Shown here: positions 24,304 through 36,384 of the stretch, piece by piece | Position numbering within the stretch: the stretch's first letter is position 1 | Layout: each line of letters starts with the position of its first letter | Source: Galeopsis tetrahit | Lineage: Eukaryota > Streptophyta > Magnoliopsida > Lamiales > Lamiaceae | DNA: 64,000 bases | Assembly (NCBI GenBank): GCA_963675135.1 | Contig: OY776120.1 | Location: 23,774,001 to 23,838,000 of the forward strand | Reading direction: 5' to 3' | The notes under the pieces: model-generated | Told to the model about the DNA's origin: nothing | The model's input: only the letters and a program-made list of their open reading frames with translations | Database searches by the model: none | Program-made: the position numbers and the translations under genes

Positions 24304-24372
24304 ATGATGGGTGGAATAGGTCAAATAGTTATAGCATCACTACTTCAGTGTTAGGTCTTGGGTTCGAGTCAC
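24304..24372 (+). repeat. SINE-like tRNA-derived head (possible)
   Basis: GGTGGAATAGGTCAAATAGT resembles an A box, and GGTTCGAGTCACC at 24361-24373 matches a Pol III B box, at tRNA-like spacing. It abuts the left arm of the inverted repeat at 24375. The A box is imperfect, so this is only a candidate. Confidence 0.35.
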
Positions 24373-24374
24373 CT

Positions 24375-25190
24375 TTAATCACGACCTTCAAGATTATAAT
24401 AAAAAATTAAAACATTTAATGTTGTTTCAATTCGATACATGTTTTTTTTTCTCCGGCCAACAAGTGATGATGTGGCTTACCGAAGAATGTGTGTATGTGC
24501 CACATAACATTATATGCATTATTTTTTTAATTCCATGCAATATTACATACTTCCCCCGTCCCGTGATTACTTGCACACTTTCCTTATTGAGACGTCCCAA
24601 AATTACTTGCACACTCTTAATATGGAAATACCTCACAAAATTAATAACTTCACAACATCATTTTATTTTCAAATTTGTCACTCTTTTTTTCCATACATTT
24701 CACTTTACACATCATCAAATCCACCTTACAAATCATCAAATTACCTAAAATACTCCTCCTTTATCTTACATCATCAACCACTAAATTCACTTTTCTTAAA
24801 CAACGTGTCGGTCAAACTATGCAAATTATCCTGGGACGGAGGGAGTATATTATTTTTTTAATTACACGTCAAATTACATGTATTATATGTGCCACAAAAA
24901 TCACAATCTTTAATTTGATGTTGGTTTCTTTATTTTCAATTGTTTGTTTGTAAACATATTTTGTTTGTATTTATTAAAGTGTAATTTAACTATTAAAAGT
25001 TGTTATTTATTATGCTTAAGATGTGTAATTTCATTTGAAATTAAAAAATAATACATATAATATTATGTGGTAAATATACATACTCCTCGGCGAGCCACAT
25101 CATCATTTATTGGTCGAAAAAAATGTGTATCGAATTGAAACAACATTAAATGTTGTAATTTTTTATTATAATCTTGAAGGTCGTGATTAA
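24375..25190. repeat. long inverted repeat (arms about 135 bases) of a TIR-type or inverted-SINE structure
   Basis: The left arm 24375-24513 starts TTAATCACGACCTTCAAGAT. The right arm 25058-25190 is its reverse complement with scattered mismatches, and the pairing continues through the GATGATGTGGCT block. A Stowaway MITE is nested in the loop. No clear target duplication. It could be a MULE-like element with long TIRs or two opposed copies of one SINE family. Confidence 0.65.
24550..24845. mobile_element. Stowaway MITE (Tc1/mariner type)
   Basis: Ends CTTCCCCCGTCCC and GGGACGGAGGGAG, flanked by TA on both sides. 296 bases. Confidence 0.85.
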
Positions 25191-25977
25191 ATTGAAACTG
25201 AGCTTAAAAATTGTGTATTTATATGAAATTAACCCTTTATAATCTTATATAATAAAAGGAGGAAAATTCTCTCCAAAACTTGACATGTGGCTCACCAGCC
25301 CTTGACACGTGGATTTATGATCTTGCTACCTAATGCCACTTCAACTAAGTGTAGACATGTGGGCAGTGACTCTACAGTTCTTGCCACATAATCCCTATTT
25401 AATGTTTTTTTATGAAGTAATCAGAAAATGACTAAATAACTGTGAAAACTTTTCTTCTTCCAAATGCCCACAGGATTCTCTCCTAATCGCTGAAGCCGCC
25501 TCCTACGTCGACGTAGCCAGAATATTTGTCATGTACAAAGAGCGTCGTCGTTAAATGTTTGATGCAAACCCCCTAACGCTGCACAGAACCGCCTCTGCCT
25601 TGGCCGATCCCGAAACACCGCACAGAGAGCGCCTCCATCGAAGGTCTATCGCAAACCCCCCACCGTTGATGCAACAATTGAGAAATATGAGGTAATTTAT
25701 GAGTGTATCTAGAATATGTGAATTCCTTCTGTAATTTGAGCTCTTAAATTGTGGAAGTATAATATATTTTTTTTACTTCTTAGATCCTAATTTTTTGAAA
25801 GAGCAAGCAGAGATGCCACAGTGGAAATTAGAGAGACCTCTAAGAATTTCTATTGGATTCACATATGTATGGTTTATCCAGAAGTTCTCATTCTTTATCC
25901 TGCTTTCTTTTTTTTTTCGTTTGATATTCTTTTATGGGGGAAAGATTCTATTTAACAAACAATATTACTTGCAAATG

Positions 25978-26075
25978 GATCCTAAATTCTTGAAAGTGAA
26001 TCATGTGACATTCTCATCTGTTGATGGAGTTTTGGAAGCAGTTAATGAACATCACGAAAGATTCAACAACAAGGT
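25978..26075 (+). pseudogene. unrecognised exon-like fragment
   Basis: Reads DPKFLKVNHVTFSSVDGV and ends FNNK followed by GTGTGT, a plausible donor. A partly similar DPNFLK stretch lies at about 25787. The parent gene is not recognised. Confidence 0.35.
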
Positions 26076-26475
26076 GTGTGTTTATTATATAGTCAGTATG
26101 GGATTGGGGGAATTTGATGTTTTTTCCTTTAATTCCACGTAGTTAGGAAAATTGTGTATTAGTGTTAATTTTCTTAAATTGATAAGGTGAATTATAGTCT
26201 TGGAAGAAAATTTATGTGCAGCATATTTCGATGTTAGATTTAAGAGGATGTTGATGATTCTGCGGGTTGTCCACTTGATAGGTGTTCTTGGCTTTGGTGG
26301 CTTTTGTTTTATCTTGGGTGCAAGTGAGTAGAACAACTCTTGCCTCTGAGTAACTACAATTTTTTTATATGTATTCATGATTTGGTTCTTTTGTTTATTT
26401 AACCGGCCCACAAAATGTTCGTTATTTATATTATAAATTCTACATAATTTTTGTTTCCCTTTGATGGATATATTA

Positions 26476-26676
26476 CAGATACAAGAAATGACACTATTAT
26501 CTTCTGGTAAATTAAAATACAATTGTATGCAAAATTTTAAAAGGCAACAATCACTCCTCCAAACTCTAAAGTCTGGTGTGCATCGTGAAGGGAGGATGAC
26601 GAGTGTGCTTGTGTCGGATTGTACGGATGGATCTTTTTTAGTTGTAGGAAACGCAAGCTATGCTTATTCTTTCTAA
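26476..26676 (+). pseudogene. unrecognised exon-like fragment
   Basis: Follows a plausible acceptor (ATATTACAG). Reads IQEMTLLSSGKL... then TLKSGVHREGRMTSVLVSDC and TDGSFLVVGNASYAYSF before a stop. It has the look of real coding sequence (balanced composition, no internal stop). The parent gene is not recognised. Confidence 0.35.
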
Positions 26677-26978
26677 AGTCAAGGTTCCTTTTACCTCCCT
26701 ACGATTTTTCATGTCTTTTTATTATTCTTAAAAAATAAGGGTTTTGTGTTATTGAAATTAATTATTAGACATGTCTAATTGAAATATTGTTGATTATTGG
26801 GTGCAATGCTGGGAAATTATTGTCAATACAGTCAAGTTTCTCGAATATTGATGTATATGTTTCCAACATCTATTATTAGAAGCTCCTCGATAGTGAGTGA
26901 AATTGTGAAATAAATGAGGTTGATGGATAGAAAAAATTAAGGTTATCAATTACATTTTTTTCTATGTTGAATCTTCAG

Positions 26979-27826
26979 ACACCTCTGGTGCTGTACAAAA
27001 ACTGGGGGTAATTTTAAGATTTTGGAGACTCGATGCAGTGTTTAAAGTGGCAAGGAGTTGCCATTCCATAATGGAGGCGTGGGCCTGTATTTTTTATCAT
27101 GTTTTAAACTAATATTTAATCAGTTATATATGTTCTTGCTAAAGCACTCTCAATTTTCTTTTTAGGAACTTGCACGTTTGCGGTTTCAATTATGCCCTCA
27201 CTACTTGAAGGAGAGGTAATTCTGGAGAATATATTTTAATTTGTTAAGAATTGTGTAGTTGAATGAGTTTTCTGGCTGCTTTCTTACCACATTGCAATTG
27301 CCAGGAACAAAGTTATTTTGCTGGCTGAATCTGTCCAAAATAGTTTATGGTGTTTGATTTGTGTTCTTACAACTCTCTCAAAATGTTACATCTTAAGACA
27401 TTATGATATTTTGCCAGTCTTAGTGACATTGCATATTGATTTAAAGGTATTTATCTAATTATATATACTCTCACTACGGGTATTTTAATGAATTGCGAAT
27501 GTCTCATTCTGAATTCTTTTACTCAGTCATATGAACTGTTGATTTGTATGATTAAATACCGAGAATGCTTTTTGCCTGGAGCTAGATGCATATGAATTTA
27601 AAATTTTCTTTTATTAAATTTCATGGACACAGTGTGGTAGTTAGTCCTATTTATATTTAATTAAACTTAACCAATTACATTTTTTTCTATGCTGAATTTT
27701 CAGACACTTGTGATGCTGTAAAAAAATCTAGGGGTAAATTTAACGAGAAACTGAGAGATTTTGGAGGATTCGATGCAGTGTTTGAAGTGGCAAGGAGTTG
27801 CCATTCCATAATGGAGGTGTGTACCT
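26979..27826 (+). pseudogene. WAPL: two tandem copies of a WAPL-like exon
   Basis: Copy 1 (26979-27086) and copy 2 (27702-27826) both follow a TTCAG acceptor and read, in copy 2, DAVKKSRGKFNEKLRDFGGF then DAVFEVARSCHSIME before GTGTGT. Plant WAPL (wings apart-like, a cohesin-release factor) has a closely matching segment (KEKLREQGGLDAVFEVA...CHSVME, from my knowledge of the family). The preceding intron sequence (ACATTTTTTTCTATG) is duplicated too, so about 720 bases were duplicated. Copy 1 is more decayed, with a deletion in the middle. Neither can make WAPL alone; these are gene fragments, perhaps transposon-captured. Confidence 0.6.
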
Positions 27827-29488
27827 GTATGTTTTTATTTATATATTTGAATGATATGGATTATATTATTACTGGGATGTCATTCATCTTGTCAATGAAA
27901 ATAGGGCTCCCACAGTATGCAATATACAAAATTCTGTAAGTGTGTTTCCGCTAGCTTATAGAGAAATTAGTAATTTAACTTCCAAAGAAGGATATACTAC
28001 TTTCTAGACTTCCATATCATTTTCATGTGATAAAGAAGTTATATAGAAAGTATGGTGTTAGTCCACGATTAACTTGCCACTTTTAATTGAAGATGATTGG
28101 CATTCCCTAGATGTTTTCCTGCTGATGCAAGATTGTTGCAATAGAGATCCCTTGAAAATTGATCAGGTCCCTTTAATATTAATTAAGCTATACTTAGGAA
28201 TGAACATATATCACTGTATCGACTGGTTTACAAGTTTGAATTTCGAGTTTCAGTGTAATTTTTAGCTTATTGACGTCACTACATTTTTTTTAAAGAAAAA
28301 TACGGATGGCATGAAGAAATGCAGAGTAATGAAAATATTTAAGTCAGTATCAAAAGTTTATAACTGTGCTTTGCAATTTTTTAGCAGACTTGCAAAGTGA
28401 TTAGTGGATTGCATTTTCTATATATACATGCAGATATGTATGTTGACTCAATATGCCAAACTTTGCATTTGAAGGCTTTATTGGTGGTTCTTGAATTTTA
28501 GTGTGAATATGGTGCATAATTTATTTTTTAGTTGGGTGATTTTTCTTTCTTATGATCTGTAAATTTGTGTATTTTGGATATTGCTTTCTTTTTACTATAT
28601 TTGAACATGTATTTTAATTGGTTTTTTCTGATTAGAATGCATATTACATAAAAAGAACATATATAATAAACCAATGCCTCCTACTAGATTATAGTGTATC
28701 ATATGGTAATCTGAAGAGTATGAATTGTATAAATTGATGGGATTATAATTACTATATATTTGATCTTTTTACCTTCTCCATCTTGATACATTGCACTTAT
28801 GTTTCATTTTCCTTGAACATTACTAATGGAATCACTTTCCTGATTGTTGATTAACGTGATAGATTATTTTTCACATATAGCATTTGAGGGGAGATGAGGT
28901 TAACATTAATTGCCAAAAGGTTCTAACAATTGCTTTGATGAATTCAAATATTTTTCTTTGATAAAGTCATCAAACACTTGCAGAGAAATCTAGGTGGGCA
29001 ATTGTTCAAGGTATATTCATTAGCTCATCCTGCGTTTTTTCCGTGGGAGATATATTAAAGGAGAAATGTTAGATGTCATTTGAGATATGATGCCATTTTG
29101 GTATCTTATTCATGTAGTTAATTGGCTTGGCTAAGATTTTGTCTTTCGAAATCATTCCTACAAATTGATAGGCATCTTATGTGGGTCGGCATTTTTCAGT
29201 TTTTGCATGTGGATAGTCGTATTATTGTTGATTTTCTTAAGTGTTTGTTCTGGAAATTTTGACATAAAATAAAAGTTGTGTAATGATACTTTAAGACCAT
29301 CATCAAATCTAGTTAAGTTTTTTACCAGGTCATTGGATTGAAGTCTGGCTACTTTGAGCCAAAAGATTATAATCAAGATTAGAAGAGGATTGCCATGGCT
29401 GTAATGGAGAACAGATAAAAATTGGAGCAATACTCAGACTGATGTTGGACAGACATAGTAGATGAATGGATGGAATTGAAGAAGGTGG

Positions 29489-30981
29489 TGTTGGAATATT
29501 CTATATCCTTATGTTTTGTATTGATAAACCAAATATACTTGTAATAGGATAAGTTGTATTGTATAGACAACTTCATTATTCATCTTGTAATAGATTAGGT
29601 TAGAAGACCAAAATCAGAAGACAACTCAGAAGTAAAGACAGCAGCTGAGAAGACACAGCAGCTGAGTAAAGACAGCAGCTGAGAAGAGACAGCAGCTGAG
29701 TAAAGATAGCAGTTGAGTAAAAGACAGCAGAGTCAAAACAGTTGTGGTATATCAGCTGTTGTATCGGCTGTATATCAGCTGTGGTATATCCGCTTTGAAA
29801 AGTCAGCAGAGTTCAACAGCAGTGGAAAGACAACAAAAATCAGCTGATGATGGTATATCAGCTGATTATCCGTTAGACAGCATCCATAAGAGTTGATTTG
29901 AACCAATGGCAGTGCAACAGCAAGCAGTACGGATCTGACACAAGGCTGCAGAATCTGTAAAGTCAAATATACTCTAAATATTACATGGAAATGTAATATT
30001 TAGAATAGCAAGCAAAAGATTGTATTCCTAAAATAGTGGGATTTGCTTGTTACTTTCCAACGGTAACATTCAAGCAAATCACACTATAAATACTGAGTTT
30101 AATTCATATCTCAAGAACACCATATAGAAGACATCAAGCAAGCATTCATACCTTTACCCCTAGTGAGTGAACTCATCTAAGCCAACATTGTCATATATAT
30201 ATCCAAAGCTTAGAAGAGAAATTCTCAATCCTAGCATGAGCCTAAACCAGATTGTAAGGGAATTTCTCATCCCTCTCGAGTCCTCCCTTCTATACACCCA
30301 TTTAGAAGATAGGTCGAGGTATACACACACTTTCATTTATTGGTATTAACCATTGTAAATGTTGTTTGTTACCTCACCAACAAACAGATATGTTCCTCAA
30401 AAAGTAGTTAAGGTTCTAGATCGAAAGTCTTCTCTTCGGACTATAAAGCAGCAAGCTATTGAATTTCTCTATCTGATTAGAGAGAGTGGACGTAGGATAT
30501 TGAGATCCGAACCACTATAAATCTATGTGTTATCTACAGCTTTAGCATGCATATTTACTTAGCATATGTTTAAAGGAAAATGTCTTATATCAGCTGACAC
30601 CAAGTCAGCTGGTATACTCATCTGCTTTGGTATTTGAAAGTTCATAATAAGAAGACATCAAGTCTTCTCAAAGGACATCAAGTCTTCTGATATCATAAAA
30701 TGTGTTTATGCATGAAATAAAAGTTTTAAATTTACATATAGATAGTATAGACGAGTATAATCTTTCAAATGGACACACTACAAATTCTGCACACGCTTTT
30801 CTATTAACTGATCTAATCAGCAGACCGATTAGTTCTAGACTCCTAATTAGTCAGTTGACTAAGTCATCTGTATAGAAGAGTTAGTTTTATTTTCTACACC
30901 TGAACTTATATATAAGATGTCAACAAGTCATCTGATTTTCAGAAACTCGTCTGATGCATACCCCATATTAAGGGACCAACA
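29489..30981 (+). repeat. LTR1 of element E
   Basis: 1493 bases. Contains a GACAGCAGCTGAG-type minisatellite at about 29637-29720 in which copy number differs from LTR2. The small shared ORF at 30167-30349 and 32443-32625 is a consequence of LTR identity, not evidence of a gene. Confidence 0.85.
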
Positions 30982-31736
30982 AGTGGTATCAGAGCAGTGT
31001 TTTCAAAAGACCATTTCTCTTAATTTTTGTTTTAAAAATCTACATTTATTTGTTTAAAAAAAAATCTAATTTCAGATTTTTACGTGTTTGTACACTTTTC
31101 TGAGTGTAATCGATGTTTTAAGTCGAACACACTGCTTTGCAGTGACGTGTGATGATTTTTGGTCAAATTCGATCGTTTGAGCCATCAAAAACACGTTTTA
31201 CTGTTTTAAATGGTCGCCTGAATAGATCCGTTTTTGAAAAACTGGTTTCTCATGCATTCTGTTTTCATAAAAATCATAATTGCATGGGTGTTTAGTTATT
31301 TTTATTTCTTACAAGGTCAACAGTTAAGGGAGGTACTTCAGCTCAGCTGAGTACTCGCCCTACTCAGATTTACACGCGTATGAGCAGAAGAGAAGATCAC
31401 GGTGATCTAAGTTGTTAGAAGACCTGAAGACAAGTAAGCTTCAATGAAAGTCGTCTGTTCTGAATTTATCAGCAGAAGAGTAGATAAGAAAACCACTGTA
31501 ATAGCTGATTAGGTGAGTCTGTACTTTAATAGTGCTATATAAATAAAACTCATCTCTTTTAGCTTCTGGAGATAACATCTAGTTATCTCATCTGATGACA
31601 TATTCTCATTGTCATCTAAACAGAAGCCTTCTGATTTTACTCTTTCAGCACTATTACATTTCTACTAGCATAAGTCTGTCCTTTTAGGTTCAGATTAGTG
31701 TTATGCCATATTTGGTTATATCAATAAGAGAGGTAT

Positions 31737-33257
31737 TGTTGGGATATTCTATATCGTTATGTTTTGTATTGATAAACCAAATATACTTGTAATAGGATAA
31801 GTTGTATTGTATAGACAACTTCATTATTCATCTTATAATAGATTGGGTTAGAAGACCAAAATCAGAAGACAACTCAGAAGTAAAGACAGCAGCTGAGAAG
31901 AGACAGCAGCTGAGTAAAGACAGCAGCTGAGCAAAAGACAGCAGCTGAGCAAAAGACAGCAGAGTCAAAACAGTTGTGGTATATCAGCTGTTGTATCAGC
32001 TGTGGTATATCCGCTGTGAAAAGTCAGCAGAATTCAACAACAGTGGAAAGACAGTAGAAATCAGTTGTGGGATTATCCGTTAGACAGCATCCATAAGAGC
32101 TGATTTGAACCAATGGCAGTGCAACAACAAGCAGTACGGATCTGACACAAGGCTGCAGAATCTGTAAAGTCAAATATACTCTAAATATTACATGGAAATG
32201 TAATATTTAGAATATCAAGCAAAAGATTGTATTTCTAAAATAGTGGGATTTGCTTGTTACTTTCTAACGGTAACATTCAAGCAAATCACACTATAAATAT
32301 TGAGTTTAATTCATATCTCATATAAGGGTGGAAGGGGGATGCAAAGGCTGATCAAAATGCATAAGTGTTCATCAAAATAGAAGAGCTCAAGAACACCATA
32401 TAGAAGACATCAAGCAAGCATCCATACATTTACCCCTAGTGAGTGAACTCATCTAAGCCAACATTGTCGTATATATATCCAAAGCTTAGAAGAAAAATTC
32501 TCAATCCTAGCATGAGCCTAAACCAGATTGTAAGGGAATTTCTCATCCCTCTCGAGTCCTCCCTTCTATACACCCATTTAGAAGATAGGCTGAGGTATAC
32601 ACACACTTTCATTTATTGGTATTAACCATTGTAAAGGTTGTTTGTTACCTCACCAACAAATAAATCTGTTTCTCAAAAAGTAGTTGAGGTACTAGATCGA
32701 AAGTCTTCTCTTAAGACTATAAAGCAGCAAGCTATTGAATTTCTCTATCTGATTAGAGAGAGTAGACGTAGGATATTGAGATCCGAACCACTATAAATCT
32801 ATGTGTTATCTACTGCTTTAGCATGTATATTTACTTAGCATATGTTTAAAGGAAAATGTCTTATATCAGCTGACACCAAGTCAGCTGATATACTCATTTG
32901 TTTTGGTATTCGAAAGTTCATAATAAGAAGACATTAAGTCTTCTCAGAGGACATCAAGTCTTCTGATATCATAAAATGTGTTTATGCATGAAATAAAAGT
33001 TTTAAATTTACATATAGATAGTATAGACGAGTATAATCTTTCAAATGGACACACTACAAATTTCGCACACGCTTCTCTATTAGCTGATCTAATCAGCAGA
33101 CCGATTAGTTCTAGACTCCTAATTAGTCAGTTGACAAAGTCATCTGTATAGAAGAGTTAGTTTTATTTTCTACACCTGAACTTATATATAAGATGTCAAT
33201 AAGTCATCTGATTTTCAGAAACTCGTATGATGCATACCCCATATTAAGGGACCAACA
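31737..33257 (+). repeat. LTR2 of element E
   Basis: 1521 bases. Very similar to LTR1 but with an extra stretch of about 61-65 bases at about 32320-32385 (ATAAGGGTGGAAGGGGG...) next to repeated CTCA/CTCAAG, and a different number of CAGCTGAG units. Confidence 0.85.
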
Positions 33258-34006
33258 AGTGGTATCAGAGCAGTGTTTTCAAAAGTCCATTTCTCTTAAT
33301 TTTTGTTTTAAAAATCTACATTTATTTGTTTTTAAAAAAAAATCTAATTTCAGATTTTTGCGTGTTTGTACACTTTTCTGAGTGTAATCGATGTTTTAAG
33401 TCGAACACACTGCTTTGCAGTGACGTGTGATGATTTTTGGTCAAATTCGATAGTTTGAGCCATCAAAAACACGTTTTACTATTTTAAATGGTCGCCTGAA
33501 TACATCCGTTTTTGAAAAACTGGTTTCTCATGCATTTTGTTTTCATAAAAATCATAATTGCATGTGTGCTTAGTTATTTTTATTTCTTACCAGGTCAACA
33601 GTTAAGGGAGGTACTTCAGCTCAGCTGAGTACTCGCCCTACTCAGATTTACACGCGTATGAGCAGAAGAGAAGATCATGGTGATCTAAGCTGTTAGAAGA
33701 CCTAAAGACAAGTAAGCTTCAATGAAAGTCGTTTGTTCTGAATTTATCAGCAGAAGAGTAGATATGAAAACCACTGTAATAGTTGATTAGGTGAGTCTGT
33801 ACTTTAATAGTGCTATATAAATAAAACTCATCTCTTTTAGCTTTTGGAGATAACATCTAGTTATCTCATCTGATGACATCTTCTCATTGTCATCTAAACA
33901 GAAGCCTTCTGATTTTACTCTTTCAGCACTATTACTTGTCTACTAGCATAAGTCAGTCCTTTTACTCGGGCAGACAACTCTTTGACTTATTTTTTAATAT
34001 TAATTA

Positions 34007-34201
34007 CACTATAAGAAAACTGACTTTTAGTGACAACATCCTCTCATTATTGTTTTTCTAGCTAAAAGTCTTTAGTGATAGGAATTTGAGAATTAATGAC
34101 AGAACCTCTCACTAAAAGTCAATTACCGTCATTAAAAAATTTTAGCTAGAGAAGCTATAATGACAAGAATTCTGTCACTAAAAGTCATTTTTCTTATAGT
34201 G
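34007..34201. mobile_element. CACTA-type MITE with perfect TTA target duplication
   Basis: CACTATAAGAAAACTGACTT at the left and its inverse ending TTTTTCTTATAGTG at the right, 195 bases, with TTA at 34004-34006 and 34202-34204. Internal CACTAAAAGTCA words are subterminal motifs. Too short to code. Confidence 0.9.
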
Positions 34202-34559
34202 TTATATATGTATTCAATTGTTAACTTTAAAAAAAATCATTTAATTTATTTCTTAATTTCTTATTGTATATGTATTCAATTTTTACCTTTTTTGAAAAAT
34301 TGCTAATTTATTTATTTTATATTTTTTTTAATTCATTTAATTTTTAAAAAAATTATAAAATCAGCCCATTAGTTAAGACTAAAGAAAAAAAATTCAAGAT
34401 AACGAAGTGTATTATATGGTGAATTTTATTTATATATATTATACATATAGTTGTTTTAAATATAATTTTGTGGATTCTCAAGAGACCAATTTTGCAAGTG
34501 CAAAATTTATTTCTTAATTTGAAATTTTATTTTTAAAAAAATTAAGATTTCTTATTTTT

Positions 34560-34817
34560 CTTTGTGAATATAGAGACCGCTTCACATTTCAAAATATTGA
34601 ACACAATGTATTGAAAAGTGGACCGTTTGACCGAAATAGAGAGGATTTTGACACAGTTTTTTCTGTCTCTAATGCTCTCAAATTAGAAACAGTCTTAATT
34701 TAGGGACAACTTTTTGTCCTGTCTCAAATCTTTTTTTCTTTCGAAACCATCTCTATTACAGACGATTTTCGTGTCGTCTTTAAAATTTTATCTCTAGCTT
34801 TCACGAATTTTGTAGTG
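34560..34817 (-). mobile_element. one end of a second CACTA-like element
   Basis: On the minus strand starts CACTACAAAATTCGTGAAAG at 34817, with TTA beside it at 34818-34820. Inward there are GTCTCTAA/GACACAG-type repeated motifs. The opposite end was not found, so this is a truncated copy. The left limit is approximate. Confidence 0.6.
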
Positions 34818-35349
34818 TTATATACTTCCTCACCTCCTACAACTGAAAAGGCATACATTCGTATTGTAAAAATGTACGTACCAGAATTTTTAGAACCAGC
34901 TGATTGAACTAGTTGTTGGTTCAACCAGTTGAGCCAGAAATCGGTCACTAAATCGATCCAATTACCCCTTTTAAACCGATTTTGAGATTCAATAGGAAAA
35001 AAATGGTCAAAACTCGAATAATCGACCAAAACTGGTAAAACCAGTTGAACCATTTTTTTTATTATTATTAATTCATTTATGATTTAAGTTCAATTTTACT
35101 TTGACGTTTTTCTCTACAATTTTCATGCCTAAAAGTTTCAAATCGCGTCAATTTGCAACAGATTTATCCGTCATAAATTTAAAGTTAAGATTTGCAACAA
35201 TTTTTTTTCGTCACAAATACCACTTAAACGACACCATTTCCTTCATCAATGAAAATTCATAGACAAACAAAGAAGTTTTAAAATAGAACTTTGTACTCCG
35301 TATTGTTTAATGGAAATTTATCCTGAAATTAAAAACTGTAATTATTTAG
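34818..35349. other. spacer with transposon debris
   Basis: Contains a self-complementary GAACCAGCTGATTGAACTAG/GGTTCAACCAGTTGA stretch at about 34890-35050 and a GTCAAATTTGCAACAG-like repeat at about 35150-35220. No gene seen. Confidence 0.4.
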
Positions 35350-36384
35350 GTCTTGCTAGGAAGATTGTGGAGGAATACAAAATGTTAGTTGTGGCTACAG
35401 ATTGCAATGGTGAGACGGCACTTGAAGTTCTTACACGGAAGCCATTTACGTTTTGTAGCACTGGTGAAGGACTTTGGGCCACTATCAAATCTAGTATGCA
35501 TATATATATATATATATATATCGTTCTCAATCTTCATTTTAAAAAAATTGACCTATAATGATAAAAAAAAAAAACATTAACTTATCAGGGCATGACAGTC
35601 ATTTTTTTGTCATTATAGGCCAATTTTCAATTTTATTGTAGTGATTTTATCTTCTTTTTGGCTGACACTATATAATTGTGTTTATATATGCCAGAAGTAA
35701 CGTGCAGGATGCAAAACACCCACAATACAAATGATTCATGTGATGCCTACACATTATTTGGTTGTTTGTGGAACAGCGCAATGTACCAAGATGACATTGA
35801 AATGGGGCCAAACAAAAAACTATCTAAATTATTCTTTTTAGCAGCTGCATCCGAAAATGAGGAGTTGTTAATAGAACTAATTAATCGATTCCCAGATTTT
35901 GTGTATAAAGTGAACGGGTTGAATCACAGCATATTTCACATTGCTGTTACGCGTCGTTATGTCAAAGTTTTCAACATAATGAAGGATCGGTTTGATGGCG
36001 TGAATAGTCTGATTGCAACATACATTGATCAAGATGGAAATAACATATTGCATTTAGCCGCAAAATTAGCACCTCAGAACCAACTTGATACTATTCCAGG
36101 GGCTGCGCGCACTTCAGATGCAGAGAGAAGTATTGTGGTACAAGGTATATTCAATTTACTAATTTTGGTATCTTAAAGTATTTTTGTTGATCATATTTGT
36201 ATGGTGCACTCGCTGCACGTTTCCGTTATATTAGCCTGGACGTTTTTATTTTACGTCTTTTAGTCAAATCTAGTGCACGTTTCAGTTATATTAGCTCATG
36301 GTTTAATGCAAATTGATAGGAAGTTGAAAAGCTTGTTCGACCATCATGGAGAAGCAAAAAGAACTTTGCTGGCCAAACGCCTCA

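Larger units (their letters stand above)
25243..29488 (+). mobile_element. Helitron-like region with captured gene fragments (5' end only)
   Basis: Begins A|TCTTATATAATAAAAGGAGG, like Helitron 5' ends that start with TC after an A. No convincing 3' hairpin plus CTRR end was found before the LTR at 29489, so the boundary given is the next element. The interior has exon-like pieces with splice-like borders (see 25978, 26476, 26979 and 27702), separated by AT-rich intron-like DNA. No Rep/helicase gene is present, so it would be non-autonomous. Confidence 0.35.
29489..33963 (+). mobile_element. non-autonomous LTR element E in tandem: LTR-internal-LTR-partial internal
   Basis: LTR1 29489-30981, internal 30982-31736, LTR2 31737-33257, second internal copy 33258 to about 33963. 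Each LTR starts TGTTGG and ends GACCAACA, followed by AG and the primer site TGGTATCAGAGC. The first internal ends with a purine stretch, TAAGAGAGGTAT. Internals are about 700-755 bases and have no gag or pol, so this is LARD/TRIM-like and needs proteins from elsewhere. The second internal is cut at CTTTTACTCGGG and no third LTR follows. Confidence 0.85.

Noticed and set aside
24361..24373. A tRNA gene around the GGTTCGAGTC box
   Set aside because: No acceptor stem, anticodon arm or complete A box; at most a SINE head.
28074..28265. ORF of 63 codons (LLIEDDWHSLDVF...) as a further WAPL exon
   Set aside because: I could not match it to WAPL or any family; left as intron-like sequence.
30167..32625. 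A 60-codon ORF present twice (30167-30349 and 32443-32625) as a conserved small gene
   Set aside because: Conservation is explained by the two LTRs of element E; the ORF has no domain and spans LTR text only.
35499..35521. TA dinucleotide microsatellite
   Set aside because: Ordinary short microsatellite in an intron of the ankyrin remnant; not informative.
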